Of a DNA stretch of 64,000 nt, positions 36,666 to 45,738 are shown in pieces. The stretch spans positions 1-64,000 of the forward strand of contig LNDU01000056.1 in NCBI GenBank assembly GCA_001464735.1, read 5' to 3'. Made by a program: the position numbers and the translations under genes. Below the pieces are notes generated by a model. That model was not told the DNA's origin. It did no database searches and was given only the letters and a program-made list of their open reading frames with translations. Each line of letters opens with the position of its first letter. Within the stretch, counting starts at the first letter, position 1. The stretch is from Nitrospira sp. Ga0074138 (GTDB lineage Bacteria > Nitrospirota > Nitrospiria > Nitrospirales > Nitrospiraceae).

Positions 36666-37559
36666 ATGGAACTGGGATTTATCGGACTCGGCAAGATGGG
36701 GATGAACATGGTGACGCGTCTTCGGCGCGACCAACACCGCGTCGTAGCCTACGACCGCTCGAGCGACTTGATCAAGCAGGCCGAGGGCCAGGGCGCGATC
36801 GGTTCCTCATCCCTTGCTGATCTTGTCAGTAAACTCAGCGCCCCGCGTGCTGTCTGGGTAATGGTGCCTTCCGGAGCCCCGACCGAAGAAACCATTCAGG
36901 CTGTGGCTGCATTGTTGCAACCAGGTGACACCATCGTGGACGGTGGAAATACTAGGTTTCACGACGATGTGCGGCGTGCTGCCGAGCTGAAGAAAAAAGG
37001 CATCCACTATGTCGATGCGGGAACCAGTGGAGGGATCTGGGGACTGAAAGTCGGCTATTGTCTCATGGTCGGCGGAGAAGACGCAGCCGTCAAACGGCTT
37101 GAATCGGTGTTCAAGACCCTGGCGCCTGAAAATGGCTGGGCTCACGTCGGTGCGGCCGGTGCCGGGCACTATGTGAAGATGGTGCACAACGGCATTGAGT
37201 ACAGCATGATGCAAGGCTACGCCGAAGGATTTGAGTTGATGTCGAAGAGCGAATACAAGCTGGACTTGGCGCGCGTGGCCGATCTCTGGATGCACGGGAG
37301 TGTCGTCCGGTCCTGGTTGTTGGAACTGGCCGCGGGCGCGCTCAAGGACGATCAAAAGCTGGAAAAACTGAAGGGGTACGTGCAAGATTCTGGCGAAGGC
37401 CGCTGGATGATCGCCGATGCCATCGAGAAGGACGTGCCGGTACCCACTCTCACGACAGCGCTCTTTACGCGGTTTCGCTCGCGGCAGGACGAATCGTTTG
37501 CTGAAAAGATGCTGGCAGCCCTGCGAAATGCCTTTGGTGGCCACTCGGTCCGACGGTAA
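36666..37559 (+). CDS. gnd: 6-phosphogluconate dehydrogenase, short (NAD-type) form
   Basis: 297 residues from ATG 36666 (aaggag upstream). It oxidatively decarboxylates 6-phosphogluconate to ribulose 5-phosphate. The dinucleotide-binding GLGKMGMNM is at the N-terminus, then DAGTSGGIWGLKVGYCLMVGG and the catalytic lysine region GHYVKMVHNGIEYSMMQGYAEG. The short length is typical of the decarboxylating NAD-dependent subgroup rather than the 470-residue enteric Gnd; cofactor choice is inferred. zwf follows downstream, with a dispersed repeat in the gap, giving the two oxidative steps of the pentose phosphate pathway. Confidence 0.93.
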   Translation: MELGFIGLGKMGMNMVTRLRRDQHRVVAYDRSSDLIKQAEGQGAIGSSSLADLVSKLSAPRAVWVMVPSGAPTEETIQAVAALLQPGDTIVDGGNTRFHDDVRRAAELKKKGIHYVDAGTSGGIWGLKVGYCLMVGGEDAAVKRLESVFKTLAPENGWAHVGAAGAGHYVKMVHNGIEYSMMQGYAEGFELMSKSEYKLDLARVADLWMHGSVVRSWLLELAAGALKDDQKLEKLKGYVQDSGEGRWMIADAIEKDVPVPTLTTALFTRFRSRQDESFAEKMLAALRNAFGGHSVRR

Positions 37560-37611
37560 CTTTGAGTAGGCTATTGAAAACACTTCGACCTGGCAGCAAG
37601 ACAGATTGCTC

Positions 37612-37737
37612 GCAGGATGGTCAAAAAGGCCGTCCATCAAGGCGGCAGCGAGCGAAGAGGCGAGGTATACTCCGTCCCGTATGTTGAGCCTCTGAGCGAC
37701 GCGAGAACGAAGCTGGCGGGATTTTTCAACATCCTGC
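37612..37737. repeat. Dispersed 126-bp repeat, copy B
   Basis: Second copy of the element at 5123-5247. Same order of blocks and the same terminal inverted repeat, gcaggatg (37612-37619) and catcctgc (37730-37737). It occupies most of the gnd-zwf gap and ends 2 nt before the zwf ribosome site (aaggag at about 37740-37745), so it forms part of the zwf leader if the genes are co-transcribed. Confidence 0.8.
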
Positions 37738-37750
37738 TAAGGAGATCCTG

Positions 37751-39298
37751 ATGGCTCAAGCGAATGGTCAACGAATCGATATCCATCCCACGCAGGAACC
37801 AGTGCCGCCGGTCGAGCCTTGTACCCTGGTCATTTTCGGAGGTTCAGGCGACTTGGCTCGTCGGCGTTTGATCCCGGCAGTCTACAATCTCCTCCTCGAC
37901 GGGTTACTCCCGTCGAACTATGTCGTGATCGGCCTGGGCCGGACCCCCATGAGCGATGAAGAGTTCCGAGCCAGCGTCCGCGATGGCGTCGTCAAACATT
38001 CCCGACAGGCCCTCATCGAAGATACGTGGAATGCCTTTTCCCAGCACCTGTTTTACTTGGCGGGAGGAAACGACGACGCGCAGACCTATGTGCGTCTGAA
38101 GGAACGGGCCGAAGAACTCGAGCGTAGGTTCCAACTGCCCGGGAACCGAATTTTCTACCTCAGCATTCCCCCCAGTTCCTTCACTGATGTCTGTGAGGGA
38201 TTGTCCCGTTCTGGACTGGCAGGAACTCCTGGAACTCGTTCGCCCTATACACGCATCATCGTGGAAAAACCGGTTGGGCGCGATCTGGCGTCCGCACAGG
38301 CCATCAACGAGGTCACAGGCCGCGTCTTCGACGAATCGCAGATCTTCCGAATCGATCATTATCTCGGGAAAGAGACTGTTCAGAATCTCATGGTCGTGCG
38401 CTTCGCCAACAGCATTTTCGAGCCGATTTGGAACCACAAATACGTGGATCACGTCCAAATCACCGTGAGCGAAGCGGAAGGCGTCGGCACGCGAGCAAGC
38501 TACTATGAAGAAGCCGGCGCACTTCGCGACATGATCCAGAACCATTTACTACAATTACTCTGTCTGGTTGCGATGGAGCCGCCGTACTCGCTCGATCCGA
38601 ATGTCGTGCGCAACGCCAAGATGGAAGTGCTCCGCTGCTTGCGGCCCATCACGGAAAAGGACGTGGACAAATTTACCGTGCGGGCACAGTACACAGAAGG
38701 AACGGCCCATGGCACACCAGTGCCCGGCTATCGACGCGAAAAAGGCGTCAAACCGAACTCCACCACTGAAACCTACGTGGCTATAAAATGCTTCGTGGAG
38801 AATTGGCGGTGGTCCGGAGTCCCGTTCTACTTGCGGACAGGGAAAGCGTTGCCTCTGCGTGCGAGCGAAGTCGCCGTCCAATTCAAAGAGATCCCGCAGA
38901 TTCTCTTCAATGCCAACGCACAGAATCCTCAGGCTCCGAATGTTCTGGCGTTGAAAATTCAACCGGAAGAAGGGCTCTCACTCCGTATCGTCTCACGGGT
39001 TCCCGGCACTCGCGCGCAGACTCATCCAGTTGAAATGAACTTCAAGTACGGAGAAGTATTTGGACGGCCGTCTCCAGAGGCCTACGAGCGCCTCCTACTC
39101 GATGTGATGGCTGGAGATGCCTCTCGTTTCATGCGGCGCGATGCTGTGGAAGCATCTTGGGCCTGGATCACCCAGATTCTCGAAGCCTGGGACAAGTCGG
39201 GACAACGGTGGCTCCCCGAATATCAAGCTGGCACATGGGGACCGGTGGAAGCAGATCGGTTAATTCAAAACGACGGCCGTACCTGGCGGGTACTATAG
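37751..39298 (+). CDS. zwf: Glucose-6-phosphate 1-dehydrogenase
   Basis: 515 residues, normal length. It oxidises glucose 6-phosphate to 6-phosphogluconolactone with NADP. The nucleotide fold is TLVIFGGSGDLARRRLIPAVYNL, the substrate site RIDHYLGKETVQN, and EKPVGRDLASA and FYLRTGKALPLRASEVAVQFK are further markers. ATG 37751 has aaggagatcctg directly upstream. It follows gnd; the lactonase gene (pgl) is not in the window. The upstream gap is filled by repeat copy B. Confidence 0.96.
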   Translation: MAQANGQRIDIHPTQEPVPPVEPCTLVIFGGSGDLARRRLIPAVYNLLLDGLLPSNYVVIGLGRTPMSDEEFRASVRDGVVKHSRQALIEDTWNAFSQHLFYLAGGNDDAQTYVRLKERAEELERRFQLPGNRIFYLSIPPSSFTDVCEGLSRSGLAGTPGTRSPYTRIIVEKPVGRDLASAQAINEVTGRVFDESQIFRIDHYLGKETVQNLMVVRFANSIFEPIWNHKYVDHVQITVSEAEGVGTRASYYEEAGALRDMIQNHLLQLLCLVAMEPPYSLDPNVVRNAKMEVLRCLRPITEKDVDKFTVRAQYTEGTAHGTPVPGYRREKGVKPNSTTETYVAIKCFVENWRWSGVPFYLRTGKALPLRASEVAVQFKEIPQILFNANAQNPQAPNVLALKIQPEEGLSLRIVSRVPGTRAQTHPVEMNFKYGEVFGRPSPEAYERLLLDVMAGDASRFMRRDAVEASWAWITQILEAWDKSGQRWLPEYQAGTWGPVEADRLIQNDGRTWRVL

Positions 39299-39319
39299 GC
39301 TGACCTTTCCAAGGACCAA

Positions 39320-39652
39320 TCATCTGTCCAACGCAATCTGGATCTGTTTGGCAATTTCCTCTCGCTTTCCCAGCCCACCGATAAATTTTATGAATTCCCC
39401 GTTGCGATACAACGCCAGTGTGGGAAGCGACAAGACTTCTAGTTCGGCGGGAATCTGAAAATTTTCGTCGACGTTCATTGTCAGAATGAGTACCTGTTCG
39501 CCCCATTCCTGCTGCAACTGTTCCAATTCCTTCATCAAGGCTCGGCAATGACCACAGCCTGCCTTCCAGAATTCGACCAACACCGGAACAGTGCTTACCT
39601 CCACCACCCGATCAAACTCTCGATCAGTGACGGCTTGGAGCATGGAACTCAT
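39320..39652 (-). CDS. Thioredoxin-like protein with CGHC active site
   Basis: 110 residues, a single thioredoxin fold. The active site is FWKAGCGHCRAL, that is CGHC instead of the usual CGPC, as in protein disulfide isomerase. The cis-proline is in LSLPTLALYRNGE, and the last strands FIKFIGGLGKREEIAKQ fit. No signal peptide, so it is cytoplasmic. The His in the motif raises the redox potential in known proteins, which would make it more oxidising. Its ATG overlaps the stop of the SGNH hydrolase gene (atga), so the two are coupled. Confidence 0.9.
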   Translation of the reverse strand: MSSMLQAVTDREFDRVVEVSTVPVLVEFWKAGCGHCRALMKELEQLQQEWGEQVLILTMNVDENFQIPAELEVLSLPTLALYRNGEFIKFIGGLGKREEIAKQIQIALDR

Positions 39653-40287
39653 TGTTGCATGTCTCGCGCCAACAGCGGCTTCAGGATATGGGCTACCTGC
39701 TTAGCAAACAGCCGATATCCAGCAGTGGTCAGGTGGATCCCGTCGTTCGAATAGATCCCTGCCAGTTGACCACTCTCCGGTTCAGCCGTCACAGTAAACA
39801 GATCGACACATGCAATGCCTTTGGAGCCGGCATAATCTTGAATGAGCTTGTTCAGCTGACTTCGGCGGGCAAGGTGCTCGGCAACCCACTCCTGTCCCTC
39901 TCGGCTACCCGAAGCATCTTCCACTCGAATCGAAGGCACCGTCACAGGAATCGGAACACCACCCATCGCCAAGGTTTGTTCGTACATCGTGGCCAGATTA
40001 CGCATAATCTCTGACAGTGACGCATTCCACCCCAGATCGTTGGCCCCCCCAAGGATCGGCACATAGCCTGGCTGATGATCGAGCACATCGCGCTGGAACC
40101 GCCTGACCATTTCTCCTGTCAACTCACCACAGATCCCGGAGATGCGAACCTGCCCTGTCTCGCCTAAAAAAGACTGTAAGAACTGCCCGTAGGGAGTCTC
40201 CCGTCCAACCGGATTGTCCTTGGTCGGCGACTGAAACCCAGCCGTCAGACTATCGCCGAAACAGATTACAAGGGAAGTTCTACTCAT
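39649..40287 (-). CDS. GDSL/SGNH-family hydrolase
   Basis: 212 residues from ATG 40287, since MSRTSLVICFGDSLTAGFQSP matches the family start. The catalytic serine is in FGDSLTAG (block I), the oxyanion Gly/Asn are in the ISGICGELTGEM region and LGGANDLGWN, and the Asp-His pair is in YSNDGIHLTTAGY. These are esterases or lipases on small esters, sometimes lysophospholipase-like. No signal peptide. Translationally coupled to the CGHC thioredoxin. Confidence 0.88.
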   Translation of the reverse strand: MSRTSLVICFGDSLTAGFQSPTKDNPVGRETPYGQFLQSFLGETGQVRISGICGELTGEMVRRFQRDVLDHQPGYVPILGGANDLGWNASLSEIMRNLATMYEQTLAMGGVPIPVTVPSIRVEDASGSREGQEWVAEHLARRSQLNKLIQDYAGSKGIACVDLFTVTAEPESGQLAGIYSNDGIHLTTAGYRLFAKQVAHILKPLLARDMQQ

Positions 40288-40418
40288 AGTGTGGCTCGAT
40301 TCTACCGAGGCTTCTCGTGGCAAACAAGCCATTGGATCACGTACGTATTCGGAGCAGTACAACTGCAGAGAACAGCGTTTTTCTTGACGAATCTGCGATC
40401 TGCCGGTAGGTCTTACGT

Positions 40419-42218
40419 ATGACGACGGACCTCAAAACGGCTCAAGAAATGATGGCCGCCGCAGTCGCCGCACGCACGACTGAAGACCCAGAAATTGTCT
40501 CCGTCAAACGTGTCTTAAAACTACTGGACAAGACGGCCAAATCGAACCGAACGTATGGCTCAGCCAACCCCGTTGCTCAGAAATTTACACAGCAACTATT
40601 CGAAGAATTGACCAACCACCTCACGACGTATTCACGACTGGCTTTCCTCGTTCAACGATCCGAATTGCTGTGCAAGGACTCTGTCGTCTACCAGGCCGAG
40701 CAGGATGGAGGAAGCGAGAGTCTCGCCTTCAAACTGTACGGTGACGGCATCCGAGAACTCGTTCTACACGAAGGACTCACGCAAGAGGAGCTGTCGCTCT
40801 TCCTTGCATCCTTATGGAGCAACGTCGACTCGAATGAGGACGACGATGATATCGTCACACGCCTATGGTCTCGGAATCTATCGACGATCACACTCGCAAC
40901 AGCCGAAGAACTCTCAAAGTCGTCGGTAGCGAACGACGGCGTGACCCGCCCTGACAGTAACATGAGTTCGTCGGACTCAACGCTCAGAGAGTTGCTGGAC
41001 CGGGAACGAGAGCGCAAAAAACGGGTCAAAGAAGGGAGCGACTCTGAAGGCAGTGGCTCCGGAAACGCTAAAAATCGTTTCCAGTCTGGACTTGCAGGCT
41101 ATGAGGTCACGGAAGAGGAGTTGGCCGTCCTCGTGCAAGAGATCGAGGCAGAACGAAAACAAGATAGTCTCATGTACATCCTGGACATGTTGACCGCGAT
41201 CCTCGCCTCAGAGAAGTCTCCCGCGTTGCTAGCGAAACTCTTCAGTTTATGGGGCACGGTCGTGGAATCTCTTCTTCGCGAAGGCAAATGGCCAGTGTTG
41301 GAGAATGTCTTAAGTCTCCTCCACGAAACGGATGCCGTACGACCAGATCTGGGCGAAGAACACAAACAACAGTTGGCCTCGCTCCTCAATGGGCTCGGCC
41401 GCATTGAACGAGTGAAGATGATCGAGGGCTACCTCAACCAACACCCGGACGCCGACGTGAAAGGGCTCTCAACCATCATACTGCTGATGAATGCGGATGC
41501 CGTCCCCTCACTCTGTTCACTTCTCGCGAACGTCACGTCACCGGTCCATCAAGCCATTGTGTCGGAAGCCCTCGCCACCCTCGCGAAGGACCACCCGGAC
41601 CCCTTGTTACGAGGGTTATCGGATCGTAGGCCTGGGTATGTTCGTAATCTACTTTCTATTCTCATCAAGTGGAACAATCCCAAGTTCGCCGATCCAGTTG
41701 AACGATTAACCCGGTATCCCGACGCACAGGTTCGTCGGGAAGTAGTCCGTGCCCTCGGCCTGTTCCGACCTAACGGCAACGGCACAAAACTCGTCTCGCT
41801 TTCGACTGACGAAGACGATGGGGTTCGCTTTACTGCGCTGAAGCTGCTCATGTCCGGCCAGTACACCACTCCCTTCTCCCAGTGGTCCCCGCTTCTGTCG
41901 GAAGAAGGGTTTATGGATCGCCCCATCAGTGAGCGACGAGCAGTCTTTCAGGCTGTCCGCGCCACGTGCGGCGACGAAGCAGTTCCCTATTGGCAAGGTC
42001 TGATGACCGAATGGACATGGACGAATCGGAAGAAAAAAGAAGAGCTGGCGGTCCTGGGAGCAGAAACGCTCGGAAAACTCGCCACCCCTGCCGCCATCGC
42101 CGCGCTCTCACTTGGGGCCAAAAAGGGAAATGCCACGGTTCGTCAGGCCTGTGCCGCAGCATTGTCACAAGCTCAGCGGCTCCAACGTAGCCTCCCCTCA
42201 ACCGGTTCCACACCCTAG
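40419..42218 (+). CDS. HEAT-repeat protein with N-terminal signalling-like module
   Basis: 599 residues. The N-terminal about 150 residues (KSNRTYGSANPVAQKFTQQL, LFEELTNHLTTYSRLAFLVQ, LVLHEGLTQEELSLFLASLW) match, in pattern, the N-terminus of the HD-GYP protein encoded 5 nt downstream. A charged linker (about 180-225) leads to a helical-repeat array with paired helices typical of HEAT repeats (about 230-590, for example VQEIEAERKQDS, PVERLTRYPDAQVRREVVRAL, SLSTDEDDGVRFTALKLL). HEAT arrays bind proteins. Probably the partner of the downstream phosphodiesterase-like protein in a signalling unit. ATG start at 40419. Confidence 0.8.
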   Translation: MTTDLKTAQEMMAAAVAARTTEDPEIVSVKRVLKLLDKTAKSNRTYGSANPVAQKFTQQLFEELTNHLTTYSRLAFLVQRSELLCKDSVVYQAEQDGGSESLAFKLYGDGIRELVLHEGLTQEELSLFLASLWSNVDSNEDDDDIVTRLWSRNLSTITLATAEELSKSSVANDGVTRPDSNMSSSDSTLRELLDRERERKKRVKEGSDSEGSGSGNAKNRFQSGLAGYEVTEEELAVLVQEIEAERKQDSLMYILDMLTAILASEKSPALLAKLFSLWGTVVESLLREGKWPVLENVLSLLHETDAVRPDLGEEHKQQLASLLNGLGRIERVKMIEGYLNQHPDADVKGLSTIILLMNADAVPSLCSLLANVTSPVHQAIVSEALATLAKDHPDPLLRGLSDRRPGYVRNLLSILIKWNNPKFADPVERLTRYPDAQVRREVVRALGLFRPNGNGTKLVSLSTDEDDGVRFTALKLLMSGQYTTPFSQWSPLLSEEGFMDRPISERRAVFQAVRATCGDEAVPYWQGLMTEWTWTNRKKKEELAVLGAETLGKLATPAAIAALSLGAKKGNATVRQACAAALSQAQRLQRSLPSTGSTP

Positions 42219-42223
42219 GAAAC

Positions 42224-43780
42224 ATGATCGTGAAAGAAGGCCAGTCGCAGTCTCTGCAAAACCCGCCCAGCCAAGATCATAGCCAGCCGCTCCTGACACA
42301 CGAAAAGTCATTGTCACGGAAGATCGGCCAAGGGTCAGAAGCCGGCGATATCCTCGACCAACAGTTGGTGATGCTGGGATTCCAGCTCATTACGCAGTTG
42401 AATACGCTGATTAAGACGTCAAAAATTCATGGCCGAGCCAACGCCGCGCTCGACAAACCCGTCGAAACGATGTTGACCCTCATTGAAACCCTCGCCCACG
42501 ACCAACCGGTCACCTTATGGGTACAGGACGATTTCCTCTTCCTTGGCGAGAACCATCTGAAAGTCACGGCGCAACAAATGCTGGTCGTCTCAAGCATCCT
42601 CGACGCCTTGAAAAAGTGGAAGATCGGCGGCCTGATGTTTTTCTCTTCGGTCTCCTCCAAGGACCTTCGAGAGTTCGCCCACCTCTTCGTCACTCTCGAC
42701 CCGACCACGAAATCGATCGAGGACTTCCGACAGGAATTGCTCAACCTGGCCGTGGTCGGCATCGAACTAAAAGACCCTCGGTTACTCAACCTAAGAGAAG
42801 ATCTTCCTGAAAACAGAAATTCTAAAGCTCAGCACAAAACACGCTCAAAAGCTGAGTACAGCAAAGCCGCTGATGCGGTCGGCAATCTGACGCAGTCGTC
42901 TCGCGATGGCAAAGCTTTAAGCTTTAAGCAGGCAAAACGCGCCATTCAAAATATCGTCGACCTGATGATGCAGGACGAGTCGATCATGCTGGGCCTCACC
43001 ACGCTTCGCTGCCACGATCAATATACCCATAACCATTCCGTCAACGTCTCGCTCCTCTCCATTGCACTCGCAAACAGAGCGGGCTATCCAAAAGTCGAAT
43101 TAGCTGATCTCGGCTTGGCTGCGCTGTTTCACGACATGGGGAAGTCAACCATTCCCCTGGAAGTCTTGAATAAACCGGGTGAGTTTACGGAAGACGAGTG
43201 GACAATGATGCGCAACCACCCCACGGAAGGAGTCTTGAGCCTCACGCAGTTACGCGGCATCACCAACCTTCCAACCCGCATGGCCGCAGCATCCTTCGAA
43301 CACCACATGAACTTGGACTATTCCGGCTATCCCAAATTAAAGACACCGTGGAAACTCTCCCTGACGGGGCGCATTCTGACGATCGCCGATTGTTACGATG
43401 CCATGACATCGTCCCGTGTCTACCGCCGAGAACCGATGTCACCCTCAAAAGTACTCAATATGATGCTTTCGAAATCTGGGAAAAGTTTTGACGCGACCTT
43501 GCTCAAACTGTTCGTCAATTGCGTGGGAATCATTCCGATCGGAAGCCTGGTCGTCCTCGATTCCGATGCATTCGCCGTCGTACTCAAGCCTGCCGCCGAT
43601 ATCACCGAGAGCGAACGGCCGGTCGTCAAAGTCATCACCGATGCGCAGGGGAGTCCCATCGATAACGGTCCCGAGTTGGATTTGACCGAGAAGGACGACA
43701 CCGGCGAGTACCGCCACAGCATCATTCGGTTGGTCGACAACACGGAGCACAAATTCGATACCAGCCGTTACTTCGTCTAG
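42224..43780 (+). CDS. HD-GYP-domain protein
   Basis: 518 residues. HD-GYP domains hydrolyse cyclic di-GMP or related nucleotides. The N-terminal module (KIHGRANAALDKPVETMLTL, PVTLWVQDDFLFLGENHL) is homologous in pattern to the N-terminus of the previous gene. The HD-GYP part (about 250-430) has CHDQYTHNHSVNVSLLS, FHDMGKSTIP (HD motif) and HHMNLDYSGYP, where the usual HHExxDGxGYP has Glu to Met and Gly to Tyr. Those changes may weaken metal binding, so activity is doubtful. A beta-rich C-terminal domain (about 440-515) follows. Starts 5 nt after the HEAT gene, so they are coupled. Confidence 0.85.
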   Translation: MIVKEGQSQSLQNPPSQDHSQPLLTHEKSLSRKIGQGSEAGDILDQQLVMLGFQLITQLNTLIKTSKIHGRANAALDKPVETMLTLIETLAHDQPVTLWVQDDFLFLGENHLKVTAQQMLVVSSILDALKKWKIGGLMFFSSVSSKDLREFAHLFVTLDPTTKSIEDFRQELLNLAVVGIELKDPRLLNLREDLPENRNSKAQHKTRSKAEYSKAADAVGNLTQSSRDGKALSFKQAKRAIQNIVDLMMQDESIMLGLTTLRCHDQYTHNHSVNVSLLSIALANRAGYPKVELADLGLAALFHDMGKSTIPLEVLNKPGEFTEDEWTMMRNHPTEGVLSLTQLRGITNLPTRMAAASFEHHMNLDYSGYPKLKTPWKLSLTGRILTIADCYDAMTSSRVYRREPMSPSKVLNMMLSKSGKSFDATLLKLFVNCVGIIPIGSLVVLDSDAFAVVLKPAADITESERPVVKVITDAQGSPIDNGPELDLTEKDDTGEYRHSIIRLVDNTEHKFDTSRYFV

Positions 43781-43865
43781 CTATCGCAAACAACGTGCTT
43801 TTCGCCCCCAAGCTCATCCTCTTCCTCGCTTGACAGCCTGAATTCCGATCTTCGACAATGCACAC

Positions 43866-44807
43866 ATGGGTGGACATGTCGTCATCGAACGATTGGAGTT
43901 CCGCGGCCGCTGCGGTGTGACGCCCGAGGAACGCGCTCGCCCGCAACCCCTCGCTCTCGACTTGGAATTAGACTGTCGACTGGAAGCAGCAGGGTTATCC
44001 GACGATCTTGTTCATACGATCGACTACGCAAAAGTGGCGCAGCGAGTCGTCGACATTGGGACCGTGCAGGATTCTCAGCTGCTGGAAACGCTGGCGGAAC
44101 GACTAATGGCAGCCCTGTTTGATGAATTCTCGATCGATCATATCAAGTTGTGGCTACGGAAGCTGCATCCTCCGATCTCCAACGTGACCCGTTCTGTCGG
44201 GATCAGCATTGAACGTACAAGGCTCACACAGCACATCCTGCGAGCAGATCCACCACCGGCCCGGTTTCTCGTCCAGCAACTTCAACGGCTTCCCAAAGGC
44301 AGAGTCCTCGATGTGGCCTCCGGCAGCGGGCGTCACGCGTTGTTCCTCGCCTCACTAGGCTACCAGATCGATGCGGTCGATCGTGATGAACAGGCCCTCG
44401 CACGACTTTCAGCCAGCGCCCGAATACGACACCTCACCGGCATCAGTTCGCGAGTGCTGGATCTGGAACGGCAACCGCTGCAGGAGTCGCATCTCGGACA
44501 CGAAGCGTACGATGCCGTTGTCGTCTTCTTTTACCTGAACCGACCGCTTTTCCCCCATCTCATCGACGCCCTGAAGCCCGGCGGGGTGTTGCTGTATGAA
44601 ACTTTTACCCTCGAAAACCACGTGCAGCACCAACATCCAAAGCGTCGAGAGTTTTGCCTTGCACATAGTGAACTCTTACGTCTCACATCCAACCTCCGCA
44701 TTCTGCATTTTGATGAAGGGCTCCACGAAGGAACGAGCGAGTCGGAATCCGTCAACACAGCCCAACTTGTGGCGCAAAAACCCTTTACTCCAGAGCCATC
44801 GACATGA
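43866..44807 (+). CDS. Fusion of dihydroneopterin aldolase (FolB-like) and methyltransferase
   Basis: 313 residues in one frame. Residues 1-118 are FolB-like: IERLEFRGRCGVTPEERARPQPLALDLELDC, the DLVHTIDYAKVAQRVVD segment and LLETLAERL, with the final strand VGISIERT. FolB cleaves dihydroneopterin in folate synthesis. Residues about 125-310 are a class I SAM methyltransferase: VLDVASGSGRHALFLAS (motif I), IDAVDRDEQALARL and AYDAVVVFFYLNRPLF. It resembles TehB-type enzymes. The stop overlaps the PHP gene start by 4 nt (atga). Confidence 0.85.
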   Translation: MGGHVVIERLEFRGRCGVTPEERARPQPLALDLELDCRLEAAGLSDDLVHTIDYAKVAQRVVDIGTVQDSQLLETLAERLMAALFDEFSIDHIKLWLRKLHPPISNVTRSVGISIERTRLTQHILRADPPPARFLVQQLQRLPKGRVLDVASGSGRHALFLASLGYQIDAVDRDEQALARLSASARIRHLTGISSRVLDLERQPLQESHLGHEAYDAVVVFFYLNRPLFPHLIDALKPGGVLLYETFTLENHVQHQHPKRREFCLAHSELLRLTSNLRILHFDEGLHEGTSESESVNTAQLVAQKPFTPEPST

Positions 44808-45652
44808 GCCGCCTGGACCTTCATCTGCATACCACCCACTCTGACGGAAGTTGCACGCCCACTGAGGTGGTCAACATGGCACACCAAGCAGGGGTGACGG
44901 CCTTGGCGATCACCGATCACGACATCATGACAGGTGTCGTCGAAGCCATGGAAGCCGGGCAACAGTGCGGAATCGAGATCATACCCGGAGTGGAAATCAG
45001 CTCGCTTTCCGGCAACTCCGAGTTACACATTCTTGGGTACTTTCTTGATCGGCAGGACCCTGACCTGCTTGCTCGCCTGAAGACTCTGCGGGACGGGCGT
45101 CACCTCCGGAATCCACAGATCATCGAACGTCTACAGACTCTCGGAATCGACATTACGTACGATGAAGTCCGCGCACTCGCCGGCAGCGATTCGGTCGGTA
45201 GGCCGCACATCGCTCGTGCCTTGATGGACAAACGCGTCGTCGCGTCTGCGAAAGAGGCCTTTGATCGATTTCTTGCCGAGGGTAAACCGGCCTACGTTCC
45301 TCGGGAGCTTCCGAGCCCTGCCGAAGCCATTCACTGGATCAAAGCAGCTCGAGGACTTGCCGTTCTGGCTCACCCGACATGGGTCAAAGTCGCGGAGCAG
45401 CCGCTGGTTGATCTGGTTCGACAGCTCAAAGCCGACGGGCTCGACGGTGTAGAAGTCTACTATAGTACACATGCCGCGCGACAGACTCGAGAGTACCTTA
45501 GCCTAGCCCAGCAACTCGGCCTCTTAGTCACTGGCGGAAGCGACTTTCATGGCATTACGAAACCCGACATCGAAGTCGGCATCGGCAAGGGCACGCTACA
45601 CATTCCAACCTCACTGCTTCCCAAGATGAAGGAAGCCGCTGGACGACTCTAG
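44804..45652 (+). CDS. PHP-domain phosphoesterase (YciV/RNase AM-like)
   Basis: 282 residues. The PHP fold is marked by DLHLHTTHSDGSCTP at residue 4, ALAITDHDIMTGV, the PGVEISS strand and the late LVTGGSDFHGITKP. These His and Asp residues bind a metal trio. Close relatives cleave 3',5'-nucleoside bisphosphates (pAp) or the 5' ends of small RNAs. Function here inferred from the family. Translationally coupled to the FolB-methyltransferase gene by a 4-nt overlap. The kinase gene follows. Confidence 0.85.
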   Translation: MSRLDLHLHTTHSDGSCTPTEVVNMAHQAGVTALAITDHDIMTGVVEAMEAGQQCGIEIIPGVEISSLSGNSELHILGYFLDRQDPDLLARLKTLRDGRHLRNPQIIERLQTLGIDITYDEVRALAGSDSVGRPHIARALMDKRVVASAKEAFDRFLAEGKPAYVPRELPSPAEAIHWIKAARGLAVLAHPTWVKVAEQPLVDLVRQLKADGLDGVEVYYSTHAARQTREYLSLAQQLGLLVTGGSDFHGITKPDIEVGIGKGTLHIPTSLLPKMKEAAGRL

Positions 45653-45738
45653 CGCGATATCCTCCGCATATTTCTCCCAATCCATTGACTCTCCTTCAGT
45701 ATCCGCTAGACTCTGACTATCTTCCGATCTTGTCACCC

